Of a stretch of 64,000 bases of DNA, positions 24,996 to 33,668 are shown one piece after another (the first letter of the stretch is position 1; each line of letters begins with the position of its first letter). The translations under genes and the position numbers were made by a program. The DNA is from Chryseobacterium limigenitum (lineage in GTDB: Bacteria > Bacteroidota > Bacteroidia > Flavobacteriales > Weeksellaceae). The notes under the pieces are model-generated. The model saw only the letters and a list, made by a program, of their open reading frames with translations. It had not been told where the DNA came from and did no database searches. The stretch is from contig NZ_FPKW01000002.1 of the NCBI RefSeq assembly GCF_900114875.1, positions 372,001-436,000 of the forward strand, written 5' to 3'.

Positions 24996-25508
24996 ATGAA
25001 AAATATGATATTAACAGCAATGGTAGCCTCTGCGGCTTTAGTGAGTTGCGGAACGGTACAGTCGCTTGTCCAGAATACATTTCCTTATACAACCAATGTT
25101 TTAGTTTCTACGGGAGTTCCTGCTGATAAAGAAGTTTCTTCAACGGCAACAGCTACCAATGTTCAGACTTGGTTTGGAGGGAATAACAATGCACAGATTA
25201 AAGATGTAAGAATCTCAGATGCTAAAATTTCTGTAGTTTCTCCATCAGGAGGAAATCTGAGCGCTCTCAAATCTGTTAAAGTTTACATTTCTTCAAGCGG
25301 AACAAAAGAAAGATTAGTAGCATCTCGTTCAAGTATTTCTACTGATGGAGCAAGTTTGAATCTTGATCTTAATGACACAGGATTTTTGGATGAAGTAGTA
25401 AAAAGTTCAGGCGTTACCGTAAGAACGGTGTACGAACTGAAAAATCAGACAAGTTCAGATATGAACTTAAAAATCGCACTTAATTTCAGTAGTGTACCTG
25501 CGAAATAG
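24996..25508 (+). CDS. Lipoprotein, 170 aa
   Basis: The signal MKNMILTAMVASAALVSCG has a lipobox ending at Cys18. The mature protein is rich in Ser and Thr and beta-strand patterns (VYISSSGTKERLVASRS, SLNLDLNDTGFLDEVV, LKIALNFSSVP). No catalytic motif is seen. It starts 45 bases after the previous lipoprotein gene and ends at a strong terminator. Confidence 0.75.
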   Translation: MKNMILTAMVASAALVSCGTVQSLVQNTFPYTTNVLVSTGVPADKEVSSTATATNVQTWFGGNNNAQIKDVRISDAKISVVSPSGGNLSALKSVKVYISSSGTKERLVASRSSISTDGASLNLDLNDTGFLDEVVKSSGVTVRTVYELKNQTSSDMNLKIALNFSSVPAK

Positions 25509-25530
25509 TTTTTATAAAAGGTTATTTTAA

Positions 25531-25562
25531 AAAACGTCTCTCAAATTTTGAGAGACGTTTTT
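25531..25562. terminator. Bidirectional terminator between convergent genes
   Basis: AAAACGTCTCTCAAA pairs with TTTGAGAGACGTTTT (15-bp stem) and ends in TTTTT. It serves the lipoprotein gene (plus) and possibly the S8 peptidase (minus). A near copy lies at 27414-27447. Confidence 0.85.
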
Positions 25563-25647
25563 AATTTTATTGTTTATGATTATCAATTTAATCTAATTGA
25601 AAAGATCTTCGTGAACTTTGCGTTAAAAATTATTATTAAAATTAAAT

Positions 25648-27333
25648 TTATTGCTTAATAAATTTCTCAACAACTCTTCTTTGACCGTCTGTAGCATTAA
25701 TAATATAAGTGCCTTTTGGTAAATGAGAAATATTCAGTTTTTCATCAGATGAAGTTGAACCTTTTAAGATAGATTGCCCAGCCATATTAATGATCTCAAA
25801 ATCAATGTTTTTTTCAGGGCTTCTAACTGAAACATAATTAGTTGCCGGGTTAGGATAAACTTCAATTTTTAATGGAGTTACATTGGTGCTTCTTGCAGAA
25901 AGGGCAAGACTGCTTTCCAATTGCTCGATGGCGGCTTTGATGTTCGGAAGAGGGCCAATTTTTGTGGTTAAAACTCCACCTTGAGGAATTCCTGTTGTCA
26001 CCAAAAGACTTTTCATCGCTGCCGGAGTTAAAAACTGCCCGGTAGCCTGACGATAATAAGACTGGATCAAAATCGCTGCTGAAGATACAATTGGTGTTGC
26101 AGAGCTTGTTCCACTGAAAAGGGTATATGTTCTGTTGGTATCTCCATCATAAGTTGCCCAACCGCCATAACCAGCGGCCAAAACATTTTGTCCCCAACCT
26201 TGAACATCCACTCTGTTACCATATGTACTGAAGCTTAATTTTGAGTGAGCAGTTGTATTGGTTCCTGCTCCAACAATGATAGCACCGCTGTTTCCTCTTG
26301 CGTTATAAGCTGCATAAAAAGAAGAATCAAGATTTTCATTACCATTTCCTGCTGCTGCAATAATGATGATTCCGGATTCTGTTGCTGCTTTTGTTAAGTC
26401 CCAGATAAGATTGTCATATTCTGCCGGAACATAATTGGAGTTTTGACCTCCGGTCTGCATTTCGTATAAAAGAATATCGCCGGACTGAGAAGCATTAATA
26501 GCTCTTGTTACAGCCGCAACCCTGTTGTATGAAGCGGTTGTCCATTCCAGAAAACCTTTCATTTCAGTAGCATTGTAAGCACTTCCTGAAAGCCCGATAT
26601 TATCTTTTGCTGAACCTAAGATACTCATTACGGCAGTTCCATGATCAAGCCAGCTATAATAAGTACTTGTTGGTGTTGTTAATGATGAATTTGGAGAAAC
26701 TCCGGATTCTAACTGAACAGTATTTCTGTCAACCAACATCTCATGAGTCTTATGAAAACCATATTCTACATCACGAACTCTTACATTTTGTCCTGTGATT
26801 CCTCTTGACCAGGCATAATTTACATTAATTCCGGGATTTTCAAATAAATAGGTTTGAGAAGCCTCTAAATTAGGGGTAATAACAAAAGTAGCTGTTGCAG
26901 GCGGTTCAATAGGTTCATTACTTAATATTGAAGCATATTCTATCTCAGAAAATTTTTCAAAACTTTCTGCTAATTTTAAAATATCTTCATTATTTTTCAA
27001 TGAGGTTTCAACTTTGAAAATTCTTTTTAGCTTCTCAATTGATTCTCCCGAATTTTTATTCTGTTTACTGCTTTCGATCATTTCGTTCAGCTTTCTGTCG
27101 CTGAAACCGAGGTCGTTCACAAATGAAATTCCGTTTGCTTTCACAAATTCTTTGAATGCAGGATTTTTGCTTTGTGTATAATTAATAATATCAACAGCAT
27201 TTGCATTTTTAGAGAAAGCAATATAAAGACTGTGTGAATTTGAGTTTTTCTGTAATTGAAATTCTCCCTTTCTGTTCTGTCCGAAAGATAGAAAGAAGCA
27301 GAAAATCAATATAATAAAGATTCTGTTTTTCAT
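25648..27333 (-). CDS. S8 (subtilisin-like) serine peptidase with T9SS sorting domain
   Basis: The 561-residue precursor has a signal peptide (FIILIFCFFLSFGQ), an N-terminal inhibitor-like region and a subtilase domain. The triad is Asp188 in VRVRDVEYG, His231 in WLDHGTAVM and Ser in FSGTSSATPIV near residue 410. The oxyanion Asn lies in IIAAAGNGNE. The C-terminal T9SS domain is VYPNPATNYVSV ... EKFIKQ. It would be a secreted or surface protease. No partner gene is adjacent. Confidence 0.92.
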   Translation of the reverse strand: MKNRIFIILIFCFFLSFGQNRKGEFQLQKNSNSHSLYIAFSKNANAVDIINYTQSKNPAFKEFVKANGISFVNDLGFSDRKLNEMIESSKQNKNSGESIEKLKRIFKVETSLKNNEDILKLAESFEKFSEIEYASILSNEPIEPPATATFVITPNLEASQTYLFENPGINVNYAWSRGITGQNVRVRDVEYGFHKTHEMLVDRNTVQLESGVSPNSSLTTPTSTYYSWLDHGTAVMSILGSAKDNIGLSGSAYNATEMKGFLEWTTASYNRVAAVTRAINASQSGDILLYEMQTGGQNSNYVPAEYDNLIWDLTKAATESGIIIIAAAGNGNENLDSSFYAAYNARGNSGAIIVGAGTNTTAHSKLSFSTYGNRVDVQGWGQNVLAAGYGGWATYDGDTNRTYTLFSGTSSATPIVSSAAILIQSYYRQATGQFLTPAAMKSLLVTTGIPQGGVLTTKIGPLPNIKAAIEQLESSLALSARSTNVTPLKIEVYPNPATNYVSVRSPEKNIDFEIINMAGQSILKGSTSSDEKLNISHLPKGTYIINATDGQRRVVEKFIKQ

Positions 27334-27413
27334 AGGCGTTTTTCAGGTTTTTAGGTTTTGTTTAATTCTGTAATTAGGGAATAAATATAGTGATTTTAAG
27401 TTTATTGCATAAA

Positions 27414-27447
27414 AAAACGTCTCTCAAGTTTTTGAAAGACGTTTTTA
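27414..27447 (-). terminator. Terminator after FKBP gene
   Basis: AAAAACGTCTCTCAAG and TTTTTGAAAGACGTTTTT form a stem like the one at 25531-25562. It lies just past the end of the minus-strand FKBP gene. Confidence 0.7.
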
Positions 27448-27462
27448 GATAAAATCAATTTC

Positions 27463-28146
27463 TTATTTAAAATCTACTAATTCTACATCGAAGATTAGTG
27501 TTGCTCCTGGAGGAATTACTCCGCCAGCTCCGTTATCTCCATACGCTAAATCGGAAGGAATATAAAATCTGTATTTAGCGCCTTTGCTCATCAGCTGAAT
27601 ACCTTCTGTCCAGCCTTTTATAACCCCTGAAATATTTAATTCAATAGGTTTTCCGCCATGATTATCTGTAGAATCGAAAACGGTTCCGTCCATTAGTTTT
27701 CCGGTATATAATACATTGGCAGTGCTTGAAGCGGTAGGTTTTGCTTTTCCGTCACCCGGTGTCAAAACTTCATACTGTAAACCGCTTGCGGTAGTTGTTA
27801 TCTTTTTGTTTAGCTTGTTTTTTGCAAGAAATTCTGCTCCTTTCTTTTTATTTTCGTCAGCTTTTAATTTGTCCTGAGCTTGTTTTTTCTCATTTTGCTT
27901 CTGCATGAAACCTTGTAAGAAAGTGCCCATTTCTTCTTTTGGCAATAATCTTGGCTTATCCGAAAGCTCATCTTTTATTGCCTGAGCCAAAAGGTCAGGA
28001 TCTATAGCAAATCCTTGTTTTTTAAGGTTTTGAGCAATATCAAGACCGATGTAATAAGACGCTTTTTGATCGTCAGTATAAGATTTTTGAGCGTAAGAAA
28101 AATTAATTCCTGCAAGAAGAACTAAAGTAACTAAGGTTTTTTTCAT
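27463..28146 (-). CDS. FKBP-type peptidyl-prolyl cis-trans isomerase, exported
   Basis: A signal peptide (MKKTLVTLVLLAGINFSYAQ) precedes an FKBP_N dimerisation domain (YYIGLDIAQNLKKQGFAIDP; a Lys-rich helix around residues 85-115) and a C-terminal FKBP domain. The latter has VLYTGKLMDGTVFDST, GWTEGIQLMSKGAKYRFYI and the end GATLIFDVELVDF. The overall layout is that of Mip/FkpA folding factors acting in the periplasm. Length is 227 residues. It starts the minus-strand gene's own unit downstream of dtd. Confidence 0.9.
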   Translation of the reverse strand: MKKTLVTLVLLAGINFSYAQKSYTDDQKASYYIGLDIAQNLKKQGFAIDPDLLAQAIKDELSDKPRLLPKEEMGTFLQGFMQKQNEKKQAQDKLKADENKKKGAEFLAKNKLNKKITTTASGLQYEVLTPGDGKAKPTASSTANVLYTGKLMDGTVFDSTDNHGGKPIELNISGVIKGWTEGIQLMSKGAKYRFYIPSDLAYGDNGAGGVIPPGATLIFDVELVDFK

Positions 28147-28176
28147 TTTTTGTATAAATTATTATCTGTTGTAAAT

Positions 28177-28626
28177 TTAAGCTTTTGTAATGGAATCCAT
28201 GACAATTGTCACAGGTCCATCGTTGATTAGAGATACTTTCATATCGGCTCCAAAGATTCCGCTCTCTGTTTTCAGTCCTGATTTTGCAATTTCATCTTTA
28301 AAATAATCAAAAAGAGGAATAGCTTTATCAGGTTTTGCCGCTTTGATGAAAGACGGACGATTTCCTTTTTTGTAATCAGCAATTAACGTAAACTGACTGA
28401 TGCAAAGAATTTCTCCCGAAATATCTTTTACAGAAAGGTTGAGTTTATCATCTTCATCCCCGAAAATTCTAAGATTTAAAATTTTCTGAACCATCCAATC
28501 TGCATCATTTTTTTCGTCATTCTCATCAATACCAACCAAAAGCATCAGCCCTTTTCCGATTTCTCCTACAATTTTGCCATCGACTTTTACGTTCGCTTCT
28601 GAAACTCTCTGTATTACGACTTTCAT
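28177..28626 (-). CDS. dtd: D-aminoacyl-tRNA deacylase
   Basis: Dtd hydrolyses D-amino acids (and Gly mischarged on tRNA-Ala) from tRNA. The two hallmark motifs are seen: SQFTLIAD near residue 78 and NDGPVTIVMDS at the C-terminus (the NxGPVT Gly-cis-Pro equivalent). The start MKVVIQRVSEANVKVDGK is canonical. Length is 149 residues. The upstream lipoprotein gene stops 2 bases before this ATG, so they are co-transcribed. Confidence 0.95.
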   Translation of the reverse strand: MKVVIQRVSEANVKVDGKIVGEIGKGLMLLVGIDENDEKNDADWMVQKILNLRIFGDEDDKLNLSVKDISGEILCISQFTLIADYKKGNRPSFIKAAKPDKAIPLFDYFKDEIAKSGLKTESGIFGADMKVSLINDGPVTIVMDSITKA

Positions 28627-28628
28627 TT

Positions 28629-29081
28629 TTAATAATATATATTTAAAACATTACTATTTGCGTCATAATTAGACAGATAAGTCTTTGGTGGAACATTGGC
28701 AACGGCTGTTGGCTGGCCGGTCAGTAAGATCCATTTTGCATTGTCTTTCGGGCAGACCACACTGATGTCATCCTTTACCTCAAGAGTAGTGTTGGTATCC
28801 GGACAAATATGAGGTGCATTTCTGTCATAGATTTTAAATGTCGTGCTTGAAGCTCTTACAACGATCAGCCCTCTGGTGCCCGAACTTTGTTCGTCAATGT
28901 ATTTCCAGCCTCCAACTTGGTTCAGAGAATAGTAAGCAGGAAGGTTAAGGTTTAATATTACGTTGATGGGAGCGTTCGGAAAACAACTGACTGTATCTTC
29001 CCTGCTACCGCATGAATTTATAGTTAAATTACTGAATATCAGTAAGGTGAAAATAGATAAGATTGAGAAACTTTTTTTCAT
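28629..29081 (-). CDS. Lipoprotein with degenerate Rieske-like fold
   Basis: The signal ends at a lipobox in LTINSCGS. The body resembles the Rieske-like lipoproteins of flavobacteria: LNLPAYYSLNQVGGW near residue 50, SGTRGLIVVRA, YDRNAPHICP at the first cluster-loop position, and VVCPKDNAKWILLTGQP at the second. The true ligands (CxH in each loop) are not both present; one loop reads PHIC and the other CPKD. A cluster is therefore unlikely. Its pairing with dtd is probably incidental. Confidence 0.65.
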   Translation of the reverse strand: MKKSFSILSIFTLLIFSNLTINSCGSREDTVSCFPNAPINVILNLNLPAYYSLNQVGGWKYIDEQSSGTRGLIVVRASSTTFKIYDRNAPHICPDTNTTLEVKDDISVVCPKDNAKWILLTGQPTAVANVPPKTYLSNYDANSNVLNIYY

Positions 29082-29190
29082 TTCAATTTAAATTTTTATA
29101 TATTTGTAAAACTTAAACGATTATTACAACAAAACATTGTCCGGCAAATGTCGGATTATTTTTTTATACTAAAACTAAATTTTGAAAATT

Positions 29191-29661
29191 ATGGCAAGCT
29201 ATGTAACAAAGGAGGGTTTAGAGAAAATGAAAGCTGAGCTGGAACAGTTAGAAACTGTAGAGAGACCAAAAATTACTCAGCAGATTGCAGAAGCCAGAGA
29301 CAAAGGAGATTTGTCGGAAAATGCAGAATATGATGCTGCTAAAGAAGCACAAGGTATGTTGGAAATGAGAATTTCTAAGCTTAAAGACGTTGTTTCTTCT
29401 TCAAAAATTATAGATGAAAGCCTATTAGATACTTCAAAAGTTTCAATTTTAACAACAGTGAGACTTAAAAATAATGCGACAAACTTAGAGCAGACTTTTA
29501 AATTGGTACCAGATAACGAAAGTGACTTAAAAACCGGAAAGATCTCAGTAAATACTCCGATTGCTAAAGGTTTGCTGGGTAAAGTTATTGGCGATACTGC
29601 CGAAATTGTTTTACCAAACGGAAACAAATTGTCTTTCGAAGTATTGGAAATTACTTTATAA
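29191..29661 (+). CDS. greA: Transcription elongation factor GreA
   Basis: GreA stimulates transcript cleavage by backtracked RNA polymerase. The N-terminal coiled coil starts MASYVTKEGLEKMKAELEQL and carries the acidic tip GDLSENAEYDAAKEAQ. The FKBP-like C-terminal domain includes TPIAKGLLGKVIGDTAEI. I chose the ATG at 29191 over an in-frame TTG nine bases upstream, giving 156 residues, the standard length. Confidence 0.96.
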   Translation: MASYVTKEGLEKMKAELEQLETVERPKITQQIAEARDKGDLSENAEYDAAKEAQGMLEMRISKLKDVVSSSKIIDESLLDTSKVSILTTVRLKNNATNLEQTFKLVPDNESDLKTGKISVNTPIAKGLLGKVIGDTAEIVLPNGNKLSFEVLEITL

Positions 29662-29699
29662 ACTAACATCTAAATTCTAACATCTAATTTCTAATAAGA

Positions 29700-30089
29700 A
29701 TGAGTACAATATTCACAAAAATCATTAATGGCGAGATTCCATCATATAAAATTGCAGAAAATGAAGATTTTATTGCATTCTTAGATGCAATGCCTTTGGT
29801 GAAGGGACATACTTTGGTTGTTCCTAAAAAAGAAGTTGACCTTATTTTTGATCTTGACAGCGAAGAGTATAAAAATCTTTGGGGTTTTGCTCAGGAAGTT
29901 GCCAAGAAAGTCAAAAATGCTATTCCCTGCGTAAGAGTAGGAGTGGCAGTTGTGGGATTAGAAGTTCCTCATGCACATATTCATTTGATCCCATTAAATA
30001 ATGTGGAGGAAATGAATTTTAAAAATGAGCGATTAAAATTAACAAACGAAGAATATACCGAGATTCAAAACTCAATTATTAATTCTTAA
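29700..30089 (+). CDS. HIT family protein (histidine triad hydrolase)
   Basis: The 129-residue protein starts STIFTKIINGEIPSYKIAE. It carries the triad HAHIHLIPL near residue 98 and the LVKGHTLVVPKKEVD segment, so it is a HINT-like nucleotide hydrolase acting on AMP conjugates. It follows greA after a short AT-rich repeat (29662-29697) and is followed by a hairpin. Confidence 0.92.
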   Translation: MSTIFTKIINGEIPSYKIAENEDFIAFLDAMPLVKGHTLVVPKKEVDLIFDLDSEEYKNLWGFAQEVAKKVKNAIPCVRVGVAVVGLEVPHAHIHLIPLNNVEEMNFKNERLKLTNEEYTEIQNSIINS

Positions 30090-30101
30090 AAAAATAAGGA
30101 G

Positions 30102-30134
30102 ATCGTAAAGAAGAAATTTTTTACGATTTTCTTT
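30102..30134 (+). terminator. Weak terminator after HIT gene
   Basis: ATCGTAAA and TTTACGAT (8 bp) enclose a 10-base AT-rich loop and are followed by TTTTCTTT. The stem is AT-rich, so termination may be partial. Confidence 0.5.
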
Positions 30135-30154
30135 AACATATATAATAGTATAAG

Positions 30155-31342
30155 ATGAATTCAAACCAATGTTCTTTCTGTGGCAGAAAAAGAAGCGAAG
30201 TTCAAATGCTTATTTCTGGTCAGAACGGTTTTATTTGCGAAAATTGTATAGAACAGGCTCATTTAATTGTAAAGGATGGCGGTTCTAAAACAGAACAGTC
30301 TCCGGCAGAAAATATTGACGAGCTGAAAAAGCCTAAAGAAATCAAAGAATTTCTTAATCAGTATGTGATAGGACAGGATCAGGCGAAAAAGCAACTGTCT
30401 ATTGCTGTTTACAATCATTATAAAAGACTGCTTCACGCTCAGAACGAAAACAGAGAAGTGGAGTTGGAGAAATCAAATATCATCATGATTGGTGAGACGG
30501 GTACAGGAAAAACGTTATTGGCTAAAACTATTGCCAGAGAGTTGAATGTTCCGTTTTGTATCGTAGATGCGACGATTTTAACAGAGGCCGGATATGTAGG
30601 AGAAGATGTTGAAAGTATTTTGTCGAGACTTCTGATGGTTGCTGATTATGATGTTGAAAAAGCAGAAAAAGGAATCGTATTTATTGATGAAATTGATAAA
30701 ATTGCCAGAAAATCTGATAACCCGAGTTTGACAAGAGACGTTTCCGGAGAAGGTGTTCAGCAAGGTTTATTGAAATTATTGGAAGGAAGTATTGTGAACG
30801 TTCCACCCCAGGGAGGAAGAAAACATCCGGATCAAAAATATATTCAGGTAAATACTCAAAATATTTTATTTATTGCCGGCGGAGCTTTTGACGGGATCAA
30901 GGAGATCATCGAAAGAAGAATGAATAAGCAGGCAATAGGTTTCAGCTCAGAAAAGATCAATAAAGTGGATGAAGATGATTATGTATTAACAAATATTAAT
31001 GCAATCGATCTTCGTACTTTCGGATTAATTCCCGAACTTTTGGGCAGATTTCCAATCATTACTTATCTCGACAAACTCACGAAAGAAGTAATGGTTCGTA
31101 TCATGAAAGAGCCCAAAAATTCAATCGTGAATCAATTTGTGGAGCTTTTTAAAATGGATGGCACGAATTTAGTATTCACAGACGGTGCAATTGAAAAAAT
31201 TGTAGAAGAAACTATGGAGAAAGGTTTGGGAGCCAGAGGGCTTAGAGGAACCACTGAGAAAGTACTTGAAGACTACATGTTTTCAATAGGAGAGGAGAAA
31301 GAAATAGTATTAACCGAAGATAATATTTTTGTTAATAAATAA
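30155..31342 (+). CDS. clpX: ATP-dependent Clp protease ATP-binding subunit ClpX
   Basis: ClpX unfolds substrates for ClpP. The N-terminal zinc-binding domain has CSFCGRKRSEV and CENCIEQA. The AAA+ core carries GETGTGKTLLAKT (Walker A), VFIDEIDKI (Walker B), the RDVSGEGVQQ pore-2 region, ELLGRFPII and the sensor-2 GARGLRG. Length is 395 residues, slightly short of the roughly 420 typical. clpP is not adjacent. Confidence 0.96.
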   Translation: MNSNQCSFCGRKRSEVQMLISGQNGFICENCIEQAHLIVKDGGSKTEQSPAENIDELKKPKEIKEFLNQYVIGQDQAKKQLSIAVYNHYKRLLHAQNENREVELEKSNIIMIGETGTGKTLLAKTIARELNVPFCIVDATILTEAGYVGEDVESILSRLLMVADYDVEKAEKGIVFIDEIDKIARKSDNPSLTRDVSGEGVQQGLLKLLEGSIVNVPPQGGRKHPDQKYIQVNTQNILFIAGGAFDGIKEIIERRMNKQAIGFSSEKINKVDEDDYVLTNINAIDLRTFGLIPELLGRFPIITYLDKLTKEVMVRIMKEPKNSIVNQFVELFKMDGTNLVFTDGAIEKIVEETMEKGLGARGLRGTTEKVLEDYMFSIGEEKEIVLTEDNIFVNK

Positions 31343-31372
31343 AATATATTTTTTTCCTTGAAAAAAAAATCT

Positions 31373-31380
31373 TACCTTTG
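31373..31380 (+). promoter_or_regulatory. -7 promoter element TACCTTTG
   Basis: TACCTTTG fits TAnnTTTG perfectly, 40 bases before the ATG at 31420. The -33 partner is not clear: TTG lies only 12 bases upstream, and a T-run occupies the proper distance. Confidence 0.5.
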
Positions 31381-31419
31381 CAGGTGAAGATTGTATTAAC
31401 ACACAAATAATTATATACA

Positions 31420-33390
31420 ATGAGAAAAAGTTTATTTGCTATTGGTTTATTAGCAGCAGTTAGTTCTGTTCAGGCGCAGAATGTTCTATTACATGTAGAT
31501 GACACTGCTTCTACGTACGTAAGTAAAGGTACACTGGTTTATTCCGGTGGAGGCGTACAAATGAAAGGAAATGGAGTTGTTGAAAATCACGGTAACTTTA
31601 TGGTTAGCGGATCAGCAACGGATTCGTTTAAAACAATTACTGCAGGAGGTGTAGATAAAACAGAAGCTAACGGAGGAAGTAACTTCGTTAACAAGCTTAA
31701 TGAGCCCAATAACTACACGTTAGCGAATGCTAATGATGGAGGTGTTACCGCTCCTGTTTATACCTACGGACAGTTATATATTACTGGTGTTCCACAAGGT
31801 AATATTACAGGTATTGTTGACGAAGAGATGAGACAAGTAAAACATGGGGATTACCAGCAAATGGGGCTTCCGTTTTTTAACAAGTCTATTGGTTCTTTAG
31901 GAACAGAGGTCGGTAAAACATTTAGCACTATAAGAGGTTCTAAAAATGATGTTTTATACTGGCATAACACTGATGTAAAAGCAGTGAATTTTGGAGATAT
32001 TAACTATACATTCGGTCAGGCTGCTCCTTCAACAGCTTATTATATGATAGGCGGACAAGGTTTAGATCTTACGACTACCAGAACAATCAAAGGTCGTCCT
32101 GTTTCTGATGATGGTACATTTGCTAATACACCTGTTACATTGAGTAATGCGGGTGCAAGTGTGAATTTTGGGACTTTTGGACAAGGGCATAATAGTTATA
32201 ATGAAGCATATAATACTTATGTAGGTGATGAATTTAATGAATCTGCAGGTAAATGGCAGGGTAATTATGGGAAAAATATGTACCAATTTGCTAACCCATA
32301 CCTTACTAATTTAGATCTAACTAACATCGGAATTGCTGAGGCTGGTGGTGATGGTGTAACTCTGAATAATATTTATGGTGTAAGAACAGAAGCAACTGGA
32401 GTTCAGTATACAGGAACCGGTAGTACAGCTGCTACTTATAAAGTAGTAACTTTTCTTTCTGGTGTTCCAACTGGAGATGCTTCATCTTTAGTGGTGAGAC
32501 CTTTCGGTGCATTTACTATTAAGCTTACTGATAATGTTAATACAGGTAATACTGCCCTTAACTTTGGTAATTTAAGAAGATTTAATTATCATGGTAGAGC
32601 ATCAGCTACTCCTTATAGTGTTACTGCTGCTAAAAATGGATCAACAGGAACTGTTAAACAATTAGGAGTTATTGCTCTTGATATTAACGGAAAAGAACTG
32701 GACAGAACATATTATGTTGTTTATCCAAATGGTACTACAGGACATACTTCAGCTCAAAAGACTCAATATACAGCAAGTACTGCTAATCTATTAGGTACTT
32801 TTGAAGAAGCTACAACTGGTGGTATTGATCCTAACTACAGCTCTAACTATTGGTTATATATTAACGAAGCTAATGAAAACGACTTTACAGGTAAAAACGT
32901 TAGCTTGATGAACTATAGTGCTCAAATTAAATCTTATAAATTTGAGATCAGAGAAAATGCTGAATTAGTTTCTAATGGAACACATCAGCTTTCAACAGGT
33001 ATAGGTTTCTATTACAAAGCTCCAAATGGAAATGTAATGCAGGCTAAACAAGGTGAAACAATCCCTGTTACTACCAATACTTTACCTTATGACTTATTCT
33101 ATGGTGAGCCTAAACGTGATGTTTTAGCAACTCAAAATCCTGTTAAGTCTTCAAGAACAATGGTTGTTTATAACCCGGAAATTACTAACTATATTGTTAG
33201 ATTTGATCCAAACTGGAAAAAAGCAGATATTGAAGTTTATGATATGAGTGGTAAACTGGTAATCTCTAAAAAAGCAGTAAATACTTCTACAGATTTTGTA
33301 ATTGAATTAGATAACTCTATTAAAAATTCTTACGTTGTAAAAATTGTTTCAGATAAGGGAGAAACTGTTAATACCAAAATCTTAAAATAA
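31420..33390 (+). CDS. T9SS type A sorting domain surface protein, 656 aa
   Basis: The signal peptide MRKSLFAIGLLAAVSSVQAQ is followed by a long Gly/Thr/Asn-rich beta-structured body. A C-terminal domain of T9SS type (DIEVYDMSGKLVISKKAV ... GETVNTKILK) ends the protein. The body includes repeated WYxN/YWLYINEANE-like surface segments but no recognised catalytic motif. It lies at the head of a small transcript with a 70-aa membrane peptide gene 5 bases downstream. Confidence 0.85.
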   Translation: MRKSLFAIGLLAAVSSVQAQNVLLHVDDTASTYVSKGTLVYSGGGVQMKGNGVVENHGNFMVSGSATDSFKTITAGGVDKTEANGGSNFVNKLNEPNNYTLANANDGGVTAPVYTYGQLYITGVPQGNITGIVDEEMRQVKHGDYQQMGLPFFNKSIGSLGTEVGKTFSTIRGSKNDVLYWHNTDVKAVNFGDINYTFGQAAPSTAYYMIGGQGLDLTTTRTIKGRPVSDDGTFANTPVTLSNAGASVNFGTFGQGHNSYNEAYNTYVGDEFNESAGKWQGNYGKNMYQFANPYLTNLDLTNIGIAEAGGDGVTLNNIYGVRTEATGVQYTGTGSTAATYKVVTFLSGVPTGDASSLVVRPFGAFTIKLTDNVNTGNTALNFGNLRRFNYHGRASATPYSVTAAKNGSTGTVKQLGVIALDINGKELDRTYYVVYPNGTTGHTSAQKTQYTASTANLLGTFEEATTGGIDPNYSSNYWLYINEANENDFTGKNVSLMNYSAQIKSYKFEIRENAELVSNGTHQLSTGIGFYYKAPNGNVMQAKQGETIPVTTNTLPYDLFYGEPKRDVLATQNPVKSSRTMVVYNPEITNYIVRFDPNWKKADIEVYDMSGKLVISKKAVNTSTDFVIELDNSIKNSYVVKIVSDKGETVNTKILK

Positions 33391-33395
33391 AATAT

Positions 33396-33608
33396 ATGAA
33401 AACTATAAATAAACTAGTAGGTACTTTTTTTCTTTTAATTGCATTTATGGGGAATGCGCAGAAGACAATCGTTGTAGATGACCCGACTGTACAAGGAGTT
33501 GGTCCGGGTGTATCTTCACCAATTGACATGTATGTTTACGCTTTAGGAGCTGTTGCAATCATGTTCATCGCATTTTATACAAAAAAATATAAAAGCCAAA
33601 AAATATAA
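33396..33608 (+). CDS. Small signal-peptide/transmembrane protein, 70 aa
   Basis: The N-terminus is a cleavable signal (MKTINKLVGTFFLLIAFMGNAQ). Then come a short Pro/Gly/Val-rich linker (DDPTVQGVGPGVSSPID) and one membrane helix (MYVYALGAVAIMFIAFYT) with a basic tail KKYKSQKI. It is translated just after the T9SS gene, suggesting a linked role at the envelope. I recognise no named family. Confidence 0.75.
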   Translation: MKTINKLVGTFFLLIAFMGNAQKTIVVDDPTVQGVGPGVSSPIDMYVYALGAVAIMFIAFYTKKYKSQKI

Positions 33609-33627
33609 AATTTTATTAAAATATTTT

Positions 33628-33657
33628 AAACTCTCTGATTAGTCGGAGAGTTTTTTT
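33628..33657 (+). terminator. Terminator after the 70-aa gene
   Basis: AAACTCTCTGA and TCGGAGAGTTT form an 11-bp stem (one G-T pair) over TTAG, followed by a T-run. Confidence 0.85.
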
Positions 33658-33668
33658 ATTTTTACATT

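Noticed and set aside
29277..29669. 130-codon open frame antisense to greA
   Set aside because: It mirrors the greA coding sequence, has no homology-like features and no promoter; greA is certain.
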